DNA of 34,818 bases, taken from positions 1 to 34,818 of the forward strand of contig JAVKOQ010000468.1 in NCBI GenBank assembly GCA_031835245.1. Direction: 5' to 3'. This document shows positions 1 through 10,133 of this stretch, piece by piece; position 1 is the first letter of the stretch, and every line of letters begins with the position of its first letter. The notes under the pieces are model-generated. The model had not been told where the DNA came from. It ran no database searches and was given only the letters and a program-made list of their open reading frames with translations. This DNA is from Balamuthia mandrillaris (Eukaryota > Discosea > Longamoebia > Balamuthiidae). The position numbers and the translations under genes were made by a program.

Positions 1-1272
1 GCGGGGAGAGAGGTTATTGACTCCCATACAAACCACGACAACAACAGTATCACAAGTCCTGCCACTGACAACACCAATAACGACGACCAAACACAGCAAA
101 CCAAGAAACGAAAGAAGCGCAGGGAATCAACTTCTCCTTTGGAATCTGGCACATGGCCACTCCGCTTCGAAGCCTTGAAGGCTTTCAGAGCCAGCTTTGG
201 GCACTGTAGAGTCCCGCAACGCTACAAAGCTGACCCAATGTTGGGTGTGTGGGTGGGCCACTTGAGAACGAGGAAGAGACAGGGCAAGCTCAATCCTCTG
301 AAGGTGGAGCTGCTGAACTCAATCGGATTTGAGTGGGAGGTCAGAAAGAACCGTTGGGAGGAGAAGTATGAGCAGTTGGTGCAGTTCAAAGAGCGTTTCG
401 GCCATTGCAGGGTGCCTATAGGATGGGAGGAGAACCCCGCTTTGGCCAATTGGACGCACGAAATGAGGAGGAAGCGAAAGAGGGGCTCCTTGAGTCCTGA
501 GTTGGAGGCTAAGCTGCAGCAGCTCGACTTTGAATGGCAACTCATGGAGCAGAGCACGTGGGATGATGGCTTTGAGGAATTGAAGCGGTACAAGGAGAAG
601 TTTCACACCTGCTGTGTTCCGCGCAACTACGGCAAGGACTTCAAGTTGGGTCATTGGGTGCACAACATGCGTTACAAGTACAAGAAAGGTACCTTGAAAC
701 CGGAGCAGATTGCTTTGTTGGAGAGCTTGGGCTTTCAGTGGAGTGTCCGAAAGCAAAAAGAGCTGCAAGTGGAGGAACCACCGATTATAGAGCCTGCATT
801 GGAAAACGAGGCTACACCTACAACCGAACAAACATCAACATCAATGCCTACTTCTCACTCGCCTCCTCTTCCACCTTCTTCCCCGCTTCATCATCTTACT
901 TCCCCTCCTCTTTCTTCTTCTCAGCTTTCATTTTCAAACCTACAACAGCAACAACATCACGCCTTTCTCTCCTCAGACAACTTGACAGACACCACCGACC
1001 CTTCCTCTTCCCACATGTCCCTTTTTGAAACCTCTCTCCCTGAGCCTCCGCTATCTCACCCCGAACAGCAGCAGGCTGCCGCGCAGTGTGCCGCAGAAGC
1101 AGCTGGGGAGGATGGTGGACTGCATCGCCTACAGCTTGCCCACCGGACAGCGCCGTGCGACTTTATGCAAGCAACAGAAGGCGATAACCTGCCCGGCCAT
1201 CATCACGCTCAGGAGTACGACGAGATGGAGCTGCGGCCCGACGCCGAAAGTGTTGAAGTAACGCAAGAGTAG
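1..1272 (+). CDS. Protein with three helicase-associated (HA) repeats, 5' partial
   Basis: The frame is open from base 1, so the gene starts before the window; 423 residues are visible. After a polar Asn/Thr-rich lead and a basic run (KKRKKRR, about residues 35-41, a likely nuclear signal) come three tandem HA-type repeats of about 65 residues, roughly 48-110, 119-180 and 183-245. Each has the hallmark W..xF..L..F...FGHC.VP, then a basic linker, then L..LGFxW. The third repeat has the variant FHTCCVP. The tail is Ser/Pro/Gln-rich and ends at TAG 1270-1272. HA repeats were first noted beside bacterial helicases and are common as stand-alone arrays in some protists; a nucleic-acid-binding role is suspected but unproven. 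No helicase domain is visible here, though one could lie upstream. The pyrimidine-rich stretch ending near 922 could hide an intron, but none is needed to keep the frame. Confidence 0.8.
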   Translation, partial: AGREVIDSHTNHDNNSITSPATDNTNNDDQTQQTKKRKKRRESTSPLESGTWPLRFEALKAFRASFGHCRVPQRYKADPMLGVWVGHLRTRKRQGKLNPLKVELLNSIGFEWEVRKNRWEEKYEQLVQFKERFGHCRVPIGWEENPALANWTHEMRRKRKRGSLSPELEAKLQQLDFEWQLMEQSTWDDGFEELKRYKEKFHTCCVPRNYGKDFKLGHWVHNMRYKYKKGTLKPEQIALLESLGFQWSVRKQKELQVEEPPIIEPALENEATPTTEQTSTSMPTSHSPPLPPSSPLHHLTSPPLSSSQLSFSNLQQQQHHAFLSSDNLTDTTDPSSSHMSLFETSLPEPPLSHPEQQQAAAQCAAEAAGEDGGLHRLQLAHRTAPCDFMQATEGDNLPGHHHAQEYDEMELRPDAESVEVTQE

Positions 1273-1920
1273 AGATCAGAGAGAAAGGCCGAGAGGCACC
1301 CTCGGTGCGAAGAAGAGCGGAGAGAAAATCCAAAGAAAGTAACGCAGAAAACAATCGAGACGGGAAACAAACAAAAATTGTTCGAAACGAACCCCAGGTC
1401 CAATCACAATTCAAACACCGAGGTTTGAAAATTTTCAGCGGCCAATGGCGACCTTCCAACAAACCGCCCACCCCTCAAGCCCTGCAGTCAACGCGGTCAA
1501 ACCGGCTGACGTGGTCCCCCCAATTTCCTTTTGTTGGCCTATTTTCGATTTCTTTTCGAGCGAACTTTTTGTCTATTTTCTTTCTTTTTTGCGTAGCGTG
1601 CTGTGTGCTGTCTTGTCACTCCTCTCTGTGGGCTCTGGGCTCTCCTCGTTTTCCCTTTTTTTTTTTTCGTGTTGTTGTTGGGTTTGCCTATTTCTTTTCT
1701 TTTCTTTCTCGGTACAAAAAACCAAACACACACTCAAACACTTTTTTTTCTCCCCCTCCTCTTTCTCTCTCTCTCTGTTCCAGCAGGGAGTGTAAACAAG
1801 CAACAAACCCGCTTTTGCTGCTACTTTGTCGCGTGCACACGAGCAAAGTAGATTATTATTATTTTTTTTTGGCCTGATTGGAGGGATTGCACAAACTAAA
1901 CACACACATATCACAACAGC
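1273..1920. other. Intergenic region: HA-gene 3' flank and Sec61 alpha 5' flank
   Basis: No gene is supported here. From about 1500 the + strand becomes strongly pyrimidine-rich, with T runs near 1660 and 1860 and CT-rich runs near 1750-1780. This fits a promoter and 5' leader of the highly expressed Sec61 gene. Open frames in this stretch are low-complexity and unlike any family I know. Confidence 0.5.
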
Positions 1921-3708
1921 ATGAGTTCCAAAGGAGGTGCGTTTGCTTGGGATTGTTCCCTGTTTTTTTATTTTTGTTTTTGTGCAGTGACGCTGGAGAA
2001 AAAGAAATCTTTCTTTCTTTCTTTCTTTGCTTTCTTTTAGTTTTCTGTTGTGTTTCGAGTTCTCGTTTGATTTTTTGATTTTTGTTTCTCACTGACCGAG
2101 TTCAAAAAAATCTGTCTTTTCCCTCAAATCAGTGCGCTTTTTGACGCTTGTGCGGCCTTTTATGGGCGTCTTGCCCGAGGTTGCCCAACCTGAGAAGAAG
2201 GTGCGACTCTCCGTTTTCAATCTTATCCCCCCTTGATCTTTTTCTCACCCGTTGCTTCCCCTTGTGCGCGTTTTTTGATCAATAGGTTCCCTTCAGGGAG
2301 AAAGTGTTGTGGACCGCAGTGACCCTGTTTCTCTTTTTGGTTTGCTGTCAGATTCCTCTCTATGGCATCAAGTCCAGTGACTCTTCCGATCCGTTCTACT
2401 GGATGCGTGTCATCTTGGCCTCGAACAGGGGTACCTTGATGGAGCTCGGTATTTCCCCCATTGTTACCTCTGGCCTTGTGATGCAGCTCCTCGCTGGCAG
2501 TCACATCATCGAAGTCGATCAAAGCCTCAAGGAAGACAGAGCTCTTTTCGGAGGCGCTCAAAAGTGTACGCCTTCCCCCCGCTGGCGCCTGAACTCTCCT
2601 CTCACTTCTACTTTCTTCTTACGTTTTCTCATAAAAAAATGCAGTGTTTGGTATGATCATCACCATTGGTCAGTCTATGGCCTACGTGTGGTCCGGAATG
2701 TACGGAGACTTGGCCGATCTCGGAGCTGGTAATGCCCTGATGATTATCATCCAGCTCTTCATCTCTGGTGTGCTCGTCATCTGTTTGGATGAGCTCTTGC
2801 AAAAGGGCTACGGTCTTGGCAGCGGTATCTCTCTTTTCATTGCCACCAACATTTGCGAGAACATTGTGTGGAAGGCTCTCAGTCCCACCACGGTCAACAC
2901 GGGCCGTGGAACTGAGTTTGAGGGAGCTTTGATCGCCATGGTGCACCTCTTGATCACCAGGACCGATAAGGTCAGAGCCCTGAAGGAGGCCTTCTACAGG
3001 CAGGGTCTTCCCAACGTGACCAACTTGTTGGCCACCGTCTTGGTCTTCACCATTGTCATCTACTTCCAGGGCTTCCGTGTGGACCTCCCCGTCAAGTACC
3101 AACGCCAACGCAGCGGTCCTGGCACCTACCCCATCAAGCTCTTCTACACCTCCAACATCCCTATCATCCTGCAGACCGCCCTCGTCTCCAACTTGTACTT
3201 CCTGTCCCAGCTGCTCTACCGCAGGTTCCCTAACAACCTCCTCGTCAGCCTTTTGGGCCAATGGCAGGACAGCCCTTACTCCCAACAATCCATCCCGGTG
3301 GGAGGTCTTGCCTACTACGTCTCCCCTCCTGCCAACCTGGCCGAGATCCTCTACGATCCCTTCCACGCCATCTTCTACCTCACCTTTGTGCTTACCGCCT
3401 GCGCCCTCTTCTCTAAGACCTGGATTGAGGTCTCTGGCTCCTCCGCCAAGGACGTGGCCAAGCAGCTCCGTGAGCAGCAGATGATCATGAAGGGCCACAG
3501 GGACAGCTCTCTCGTAAAGGAGCTCAACCGTTACATCCCCACCGCTGCTGCCTTTGGAGGACTCTGTATTGGAGCCTTGTCCGTGCTTGCTGACTTCATG
3601 GGAGCCATCGGCTCTGGCACTGGTATCTTGCTCGCCGTCACCATCATCTACCAGTACTTTGAGATCTTCCTCAAAGAGCAACAGGACCTTGCGGACCTCT
3701 TCTGGTAA
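1921..3708 (+). CDS. SEC61A: Sec61 alpha, ER protein translocon channel subunit
   Basis: This is the pore-forming subunit of the ER translocon, which passes secretory proteins across the ER membrane or into it. Four exons join cleanly: 1921-1936, 2133-2200, 2286-2565 and 2645-3708, giving 475 residues, the usual length for the family (about 475). The first exon is only 16 nt (MSSKG plus one base) and leads straight into the conserved [16 protein letters not shown] amphipathic start. Family blocks visible include [29 protein letters not shown] (plug/TM2 area), [25 protein letters not shown] and the C-terminal [18 protein letters not shown]. Ten membrane helices are expected. The donor at 2566 was chosen because it restores the conserved GAQKLFGM. 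Nothing is missing. Confidence 0.97.
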
Positions 3709-5289
3709 AAAAACAAAGACCGCATTTTTTAACTTTACTGTCCAAAAACAAAAAATCCCAACTCAAACGAACGAAAGACAGCAGCCCTCTCTTGCTCCTC
3801 TTTATTTTTTTGTGCCTTCTTTCCTTGTCTCTTTTGCCCTCAACAATTGCTGCTATTTTGATTTCTTTTTTTCTCTTTGCGAAGCCCCCCAACTTCTTCT
3901 CTCATCAAAAAGGACTGGGTGTTGGATAAAAAGAGGATTTTTTTTTTGTGGTTCAAGAAACAAGAGAACAAAGCCCTTGCATTTGTTTGTGTGCAGGATC
4001 TGCTTTGAAGCGATAGTGAGCACAAACAAACGCAAAGGAGGTGTGGCCCGGCGGCAATGGATCTGTTACGCGCACGCAGAGACTGCAAACAAAAGATAAA
4101 AGTAAGTACTTTGCTACAAATACTGAACGGCAACGCAAGAGACAAAAAAACAAAACATGGGCAAAATCAGAGTTTTAAAGGAATTGAAATCATGCAGGAT
4201 TTCATACGGCACTTCCTTGGAATGTTTTCATCACAAACACAGCATACAGTTTCACACAACACAGACAAACATCAGGTACACAAACACTACGCACCCTTTG
4301 TCTTCTTCATAAAACAGCGGCTAAATAAAAGCGTGGTAAAGAGGGCCGGGATGAAAACTCTGAGCAAAGAAAAACAGTGAGTGAGAAAGCGAAACAAAAA
4401 CAACTTTAGTTTGAAAAAAAATTAAACGAAAAAATCTCAGAGTATTGTAAGATTAATCATTTAACGCTAGGAGCGACTTATTTCTCCCAGCTTCAGCAAT
4501 TAAGCCTTTGATTTGCGTCGTCACAGAAAGAGGGGGAAAAAAGAGTGAACAAAAAATAATCGCTCCAAACTAACCTTTTCATCTCCGTCGCTCCAAGCGA
4601 AATGAACAACGGTTGGACCGGTAAAAAACAGTGTTCTTTTTATTCCTGTGAGAATATAAAAACAAACGAGTAAGTAACATGGAAAAGAATGAAACACTAG
4701 TGAAAGTAATCTGAAAAAAAAAGTAGCGGATCAGATTTGAATTTGGCTTGAAATAGCGAAGTTTGGTTTCATAGTCGTATCAAAAGAAAGAAGACCATAA
4801 TGGAAATATTGTCTCATCACAAGAAATAAAGAACCACCCAAGGGCGGCGGAAAGAAAAGGAGTGCAGTGTAATCGATTACGCACCATAGTTTTGTGTAAC
4901 GTATGTGTGTCAAGTGTTTTGGTGTTTAGTGTTGAAGTGAGAGAGAAGAAAGAAAAAGCAAAGATGAATAAAAAAAGGACAAAGAACTTCGGGAGGGACC
5001 CTCATCCAGAAATTAGGCGGAACGGCGGACCCACGACTCGTTTTATGGAATTCAAGTCACGTAAGGAATGCCAATCATGCGCATACTTTAAATTTTTTGT
5101 GCCCCCCCCCCTCACCAACAATCCCACGAAAGGACACCTTCCAGAGCGAAACGGTAAGCTCGGTCCACCGAAAATAATGTAGGTGTAGGCTATATAGTTT
5201 CTGCTTTTTTTTTTTGGAGCTAAAACGAAGAAACGGCTAGTGTAGGGTGAGAAAGAACAATTGTTCCAAGACGGGGTGGTGCAATACGA
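3709..5289. other. Long intergenic region, no supported gene
   Basis: About 1.6 kb, AT-rich in its middle, with T and A runs. AATAAA-like hexamers occur near 4324 and 4826. Short open frames (for example 4057-4380 and 4862-5182) have no family features. A strong donor-like GTAAGC at 5154 followed by a T tract at about 5203-5214 could mark an intron in the 5' leader of the RhoGEF gene downstream, but I found no in-frame coding exon that splices to it. I saw no tRNA or other folded RNA gene. Confidence 0.45.
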
Positions 5290-7291
5290 ATGCAAAACAA
5301 CGCGGCGCAGGGGCCTCAAGCCTGGCTGCCCTGCCAGGGTAAAAGGCAACATCATCTCAAGCCGGCACCGGGCTCGCCTCAGTTGAAAGCGGACATGGTG
5401 GACGACCAGGGTTCGCAACCACAAACTATGGAGGACGATAAGGAACATCGCTGCAGTGTTGAGAAGGCCAAGACCACCCTGAATGCCCAAATATCCTCAA
5501 GAGAGCCGATGCCTACAGCCGCATCACTGCAGAATAACATTGTCCATGAAGAACGCGACGCTGTTGAGGCACCCCAACTCAACAACAAGGACAATAGCAA
5601 ACACGACAGCAGCGGCAGAAATGCTGATGAAAAAGACAACGACACCAATAGCCTCTACCGAAGGGCAACAGCTCCTGCTGCGAGGATTCGAGCTACCAAA
5701 CCATTGTTCGCAGCCAGCAAAGCAGAAGGTATGGTAGCTGACCTCTTTCAAACAAAGGAACTTTGAAACCAACACGACAAACAATGAATGCAACAGATGG
5801 AGAAGCACATTACAAAAGAGAGAACCAACGTTTAGGGCGGGAATACCTTCTTGAGACGCAACGCAGAGTGAAGGCGGAGCTGAAAGCCGACCAACACCTG
5901 AAACAAGCTCTCTCTTTGCTGGACTACCTGGACGCCATCCAACTGCAGCTCAAAGAGCTCAGAGAACCGTCGCCAAACAACAATGGAACTATCCCTCCTC
6001 CTTGTAGTTGCGGATGGACGAGCGCTGCGGCAAAGAAGCAACTGGACGAGTTGGTAGCAGACCTGCAACAAACCTGTCCTCGTTTTCGTCAAACCCTATT
6101 GCCCGACTTCATCCCTCGGCTCAACAAACCCAACGAAGAAGAAGACGAAGACGAAGAGACAGCAGAAAAATCGCCCGCTGCCGCGCCATCAGCTCCTTCC
6201 CGTTCAGCTTCCACCAATTCCTCGAGGTGTGCTGATGATGGCGACGACATCAGCGGGGGTGATAGCCCCGATGAAGGTTGGCCTTTCTTTCATGGCATGC
6301 TTCTGTTATGTTGTTACCTCTTTCTCCCTTTCTCTCTGTCTCTCTCTCTCTTCCCGAGTACTTTTACTGTAAATATAGCCAACAAAACGAACGAAAAAAA
6401 ACCAACAACAACAGAGCTCTCTCTGGAACAAGGAGCCCGAACGGTCATCCAGGTCACCACGCGGAGGTACAAACGACGGCTCGGCAGCATCTACTTTCGA
6501 CCGCCGTTACATAAGGGCCATACCGTTGGGGAGAGCACGCGCAGCCGCGCTCAAAGGACGGCAGTTGCTCCCGCTGGAAACAAGTTCAAGTTTGCGGCCT
6601 CCGGGCCTGTCCAACTGAAGCAACGACCTCACACGCAACAACCGCACCACCAATACCACGACCAGCACCCCGAGGAAATGCCAAGGCGATCATTTTTGGA
6701 GCAGGAATCGTTGAAACGACAGATGGAGGACCAACGACGAAGGGACTTGGTGGTTCAAGAGTTGCTTGCCACGGAACGAACTTACTTTGAGGATCTTACC
6801 ATTCTTGTTAATGTAAGTCTCTTTGCCCCTCTTCTCTTCACTTCCTTGTTCTTGTTCTTGTTCTTGTTCTTGTTCTTGTTCTTGTTCTTCTTCTTCTTCT
6901 TCTTCTTCTTCTTCTTCTTCTTCTTCTCCTTCTTCTTCTTCTTCTTCTTCTTCTTCTTCTTCTTCTTCTTCTTCTTCTTCTTCTTCTTCTTCTTCTTCTT
7001 CTTCTTCATCTTCTTCTTCTTTTTCTTCTTGCTTGTTCACTTTCTTGTTCTTCCACCTCTTCTCCCACTCCTCTTCTTTCTTGTTCTCAACTGCTCAACT
7101 TATTCGCCACGAAAAGGTGTTCAAACAACGACTGGTGCAAACAAAGGTTATCACCATTACCGATGCAGAGCAGCTATTCTCAAATGCGGAAGTTCTCATC
7201 GTAACCAACAGTCAACTTCTTCACTGCCTTGAGCGCGAGGTACTCAAGGACATTGCCTCTCAGTGTATTGGCCAGGTATTCCTGGAAATGG

Positions 7292-7335
<44 letters not shown>

Positions 7336-7668
7336 CTTTTTCCTAACGGGTAGGCTTTTCAATACGCTAGCTCGAGAAGCTAGAGGTTTACAGCGACTAC
7401 TGTGCCAACCAAAACGCTGCGCTGGACCTTCTTTTTAATTTAAAGACACAAAAGGACGACGAAAGCTTTGTTCGTTGTTTAGAGGTCTCCTTTTCTCCTC
7501 CTTTGTCCTGCACCTCTCCTCTCCGTTTTCTTCCCTCTTACTTTGCATTTTCTCACGCAATAGACAATCATGACGGAACAACCAGAAACCCGCAACCTGG
7601 ATATCCAGAGTTTCATCATAAAACCCCTTCAACGTATTTGTAAATACCCGCTTCTTATCAAGGTCTCA

Positions 7669-7712
<44 letters not shown>

Positions 7713-7874
7713 GTCTGCTTCTTTTCATTCACCAACAACCATTCACGTATTGCAAAACAACAGGAACTTCTCAAGTGTACGCCGGAAACGCACAAAGATC
7801 GTGCTTCTCTCGTGGAAGCCAGCGCCAAAATGCAAATGCTTCTCAACAAGATCAACAGCTTACTCTTGAAGTGA
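5290..7874 (+). CDS. Rho guanine nucleotide exchange factor, DH domain only
   Basis: DH (RhoGEF) domains load GTP onto Rho/Rac-type GTPases. Seven exons keep phase: 5290-5728, 5797-6276, 6415-6812, 7117-7290, 7371-7484, 7564-7662 and 7764-7874; 604 residues. Residues 1 to about 415 are polar, Gln/Glu-rich and probably mostly disordered, with a short coiled segment (LLDYLDAIQLQLKEL). The DH domain fills about 418-604: CR1 VQELLATERTYFEDLTILVN, the LEVYSDYC block, CR3 FIIKPLQRICKYPLLIK, and the last helix ending in LLNKINSLLLK then stop. The usual PH domain is absent and there is no room for it before the convergent neighbour. The ATG at 5290 is the first after an in-frame TGA at 5248. Intron 3 (6813-7116) holds a long TTC repeat. 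The partner GTPase cannot be read from the sequence. Confidence 0.88.
6846..7027 (+). repeat. (TTGTTC)n followed by (TTC)n microsatellite in RhoGEF intron 3
   Basis: About six TTGTTC units run into about forty-five TTC triplets with a few interruptions. The tract sits inside a GT-AG intron (6813-7116) and is pyrimidine-rich on the coding strand. Poly-Ser, poly-Phe and poly-Glu frames across it are artefacts. Confidence 0.9.
7298..7332 (+). repeat. (CT)n microsatellite in RhoGEF intron 4
   Basis: An uninterrupted CT dinucleotide run shortly after the donor at 7291. A similar run lies in intron 6 at about 7672-7709. Confidence 0.9.
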
Positions 7875-8035
7875 CCAAAACAATAACAACAATCCACTTC
7901 TTTTTTCTTCTTTCTCACTGCAAGATTTGAAGAGAGAGAGAGAGAGAGAGAGATGAGAGAGGATTTCAAAAAAAAAAAAAGGTATTCGTTTTGTTTTGCT
8001 GTTCTTACAAGCTACTATCCCCTCCACATTTCATT

Positions 8036-9986
8036 TCAGTTTTGTTCGTCTTCCTGGGAAACAGCTTCATGCTCACCGCTCTTCTTGGCGTAACGAACGA
8101 TGTTGTCCAACTTGGTCTGACGGGCATCCGAGATGACTCGCTGGTGCTCTCCCGCCTGAGAGTCGATGAGTCCCAGCTCTCCCGTGTTCATGGCTTGGTC
8201 CTTGCTCTTGATGATGGAGTCCTGGGCGGAACGCTTGGCTTCGGAGATCATTTGTTGGTTCTTGGAGGAGTTGGCGTCGATCATGCCCAACTCGCTGGAG
8301 GCCACGGCGGTGTCCTTCGTCCTGATGATTTGGTCCTGGCCGGAGCGTTTGGCGTCGGAAATCATTTGCTGGCTCTTGGTGGAGTGGGCATCTACGTAGC
8401 CCAGCTCACCAGAGGCCACAGCGGTGTCACGGCTCATGATAATCTTGTCCTGGCCGGAGCGCTTGGCTTCGGAGATCATTTGTTGGCTCTTGGTGGAATG
8501 GGCATCTACGTAGCCCAACTCGCCAGAGGCCACAGCGGTGTCACGGCTCATGATGATCTTGTCTTGGCCGGAACTCTTGGCACTGGAGATCATCTTTTGG
8601 TTCTTGGAGGAGGCGGCGTCGATCATGCCCAACTCGCTGGAGGCCACGGCGGTGTCACGGCTCATGATGATCTTGTCCTGACCAGAGCGTTTGGCGTCGG
8701 AAATCATCTGCTGGCTCTTGGTGGAGTGAGAGTCGACATAGCCCAACTCGCCAGAGGCAACGGCGGTGTCGCGGCTCATGATGATCTTGTCCTGAGTGCC
8801 GATCTTGGCCTGGGAAATCATTTTTTGGGCCTTCATGCTTCCCGAGTCAGCAAAGCCAAGGGAGCCAGAGGTGTCCACGGATTTTTCAGTGCTGAGAATC
8901 ATGCGGTCACCTTGTCTGGTGGCAGCGGAGGCTTGCCTCTGGGACTTGGAGGCTCCAGCCTCGAAAAGACTGAGACCGGTATAGGCTTCCCTCTTCTTGC
9001 CCTCCTTTTGCGAGGCAGCAGCGAATTCTCTGAGAGCCTTTGTGTCGTAATGAATGTGAGTTTGGAGTAGAGAGCAAAGTGTATAGGATAGAGCAAGAGA
9101 AGAGGGAGGAGGAGGAGAGAGAGAGAGAGAGAGGAAGTACATACAGGAATAGCATCTTCAGACAAAGTAGAAGACAATTGGGACGCACAAGCAGCAGACA
9201 AGGTAAACAGAGTCAAAATAACCTTAGGCAAACATGCTCAAATTAGAATGTTTTAAAAAGTGTTTAAAGGTGTTGGGCTTCACTCAAGGCACTCACCTTC
9301 GGGATGTTGTTTCCGTAGAACAAGTCCTCAGCCATGAACTTATCTTCGGCAGCCACACCAAAGGCAGCAACAGCCTTCAAGAAGTTGTCGAGGTTCTCCT
9401 GTTGGTAGTCATTCATACTCGTTAGCACACACCACACTTGGCCGAAGCAGGAAAAAGGAAGAAAGCGAAACAGATAAGGCACAAAGGGAGAGTGGTGACA
9501 GTTACCATTTGGCTGAAGGTAGCTTTGTAGTTGTTGACCTTGGTGATGGTGTTGGGGCGGATGGTGTTGACCAAGTTGCAAAGGACGACGCCGGACTTGA
9601 GGTCAGCCTGGACGTCATTGACCTGTTGGCCGCTCACAGCGGCGATCCACTGCTTGGCCTCCTGTTCCCTCTGCTGGTCTAAACAGCAAAGAGGAGGAAA
9701 TAAATGACAAGCTTGTCAGTAGGTTGAAGAGAGCGACGAGCTCCACTACCACACCAACAGGCTACTAGACCCCACGATGAGAAAAAACGCAACGAGAACG
9801 AAGAAGAACAAGGAGGAGAACGAGAAAGAAAACGAAAAGAAGAACAAGTAACAACAACCGAGTAACAAATTGAGAAAAAAAAACGTAGCGGAAATCACAA
9901 TCCAACACACACAAAAAAAAAAACCAACAACAACAAGGAAAACACAACAACGGAAAAAACATCCTCGTACATTCTGCCTCTTGCAT
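8036..9986 (-). CDS. Calponin-homology (CH) domain protein with tandem 38-residue repeats
   Basis: A likely actin-associated protein of calponin/transgelin type. Five exons on the minus strand: 9986-9971, 9678-9506, 9398-9297, 9222-9145 and 9037-8036; 456 residues. One CH domain spans about residues 10-115, with WIAAVSGQQV, DLKSGVVLCNLVNTIRP, the YKATFSQMENLDNFLKA block and IPKVILTLFTLSAA. The rest, about 125-445, is an array of seven 38-residue units plus a weaker leading one. Each reads roughly KIIMSRDTAVASGELG, then a (Y/M)(V/I)D stretch, then KSQQMISDAKRSGQD. Spacing and the KxQ..M pattern recall calponin-family repeats but are longer than the usual 23-26 residues, so that link is inference. 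The first coding exon is 16 nt. Intron 4 contains CT repeats on the coding strand. Confidence 0.88.
8110..8905 (-). repeat. 114-bp coding tandem repeat (38-residue units) in the CH protein
   Basis: About seven units spaced 114 bp apart. The block encoding QDKIIMSRDTAVAS recurs near 8430, 8545, 8660 and 8775 with only a few base changes, while the outer units are more divergent. High DNA identity of the central units suggests recent duplication or gene conversion. Confidence 0.85.
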
Positions 9987-10133
9987 CTTTTTGTTTTTTT
10001 AAAAAAATTATAATCTCAGCGTAGTGGTGGTGGCGGCGGATCTTTGTCTTTGGTAGTGTTGGCCTTCCCAAGTGAATAACAACAAAACACAATACAAAAA
10101 ACAAAACTCGGGCTGAGGAGTCACCCCTCCAAA
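9987..10133. promoter_or_regulatory. Shared upstream region between divergent CH-protein and HMG-box genes
   Basis: Only 147 bp separate the two start codons, which face away from each other. The stretch must hold both promoters and leaders unless one leader is spliced from farther away. I see no clear TATA box. Confidence 0.5.

Noticed and set aside
2629-3681. 350-residue minus-strand open frame opposite Sec61 alpha
   Set aside because: It is the shadow of a highly conserved coding exon; the composition is odd and matches no family.
4862-5182. 106-residue frame upstream of the RhoGEF gene, ending near a GTAAGC
   Set aside because: The donor is phase 1 and no acceptor joins it in frame to the RhoGEF start; no family features.
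6690-7040. Poly-Glu, poly-Lys and poly-Ser frames over the TTC tract
   Set aside because: Microsatellite inside an intron; the reading in every frame is a simple repeat.
7991-9070. 359-residue plus-strand frame of regular Gly/Leu repeats
   Set aside because: It mirrors the 114-bp coding repeats of the CH gene on the other strand; the CH frame has a real domain and clean splice sites.
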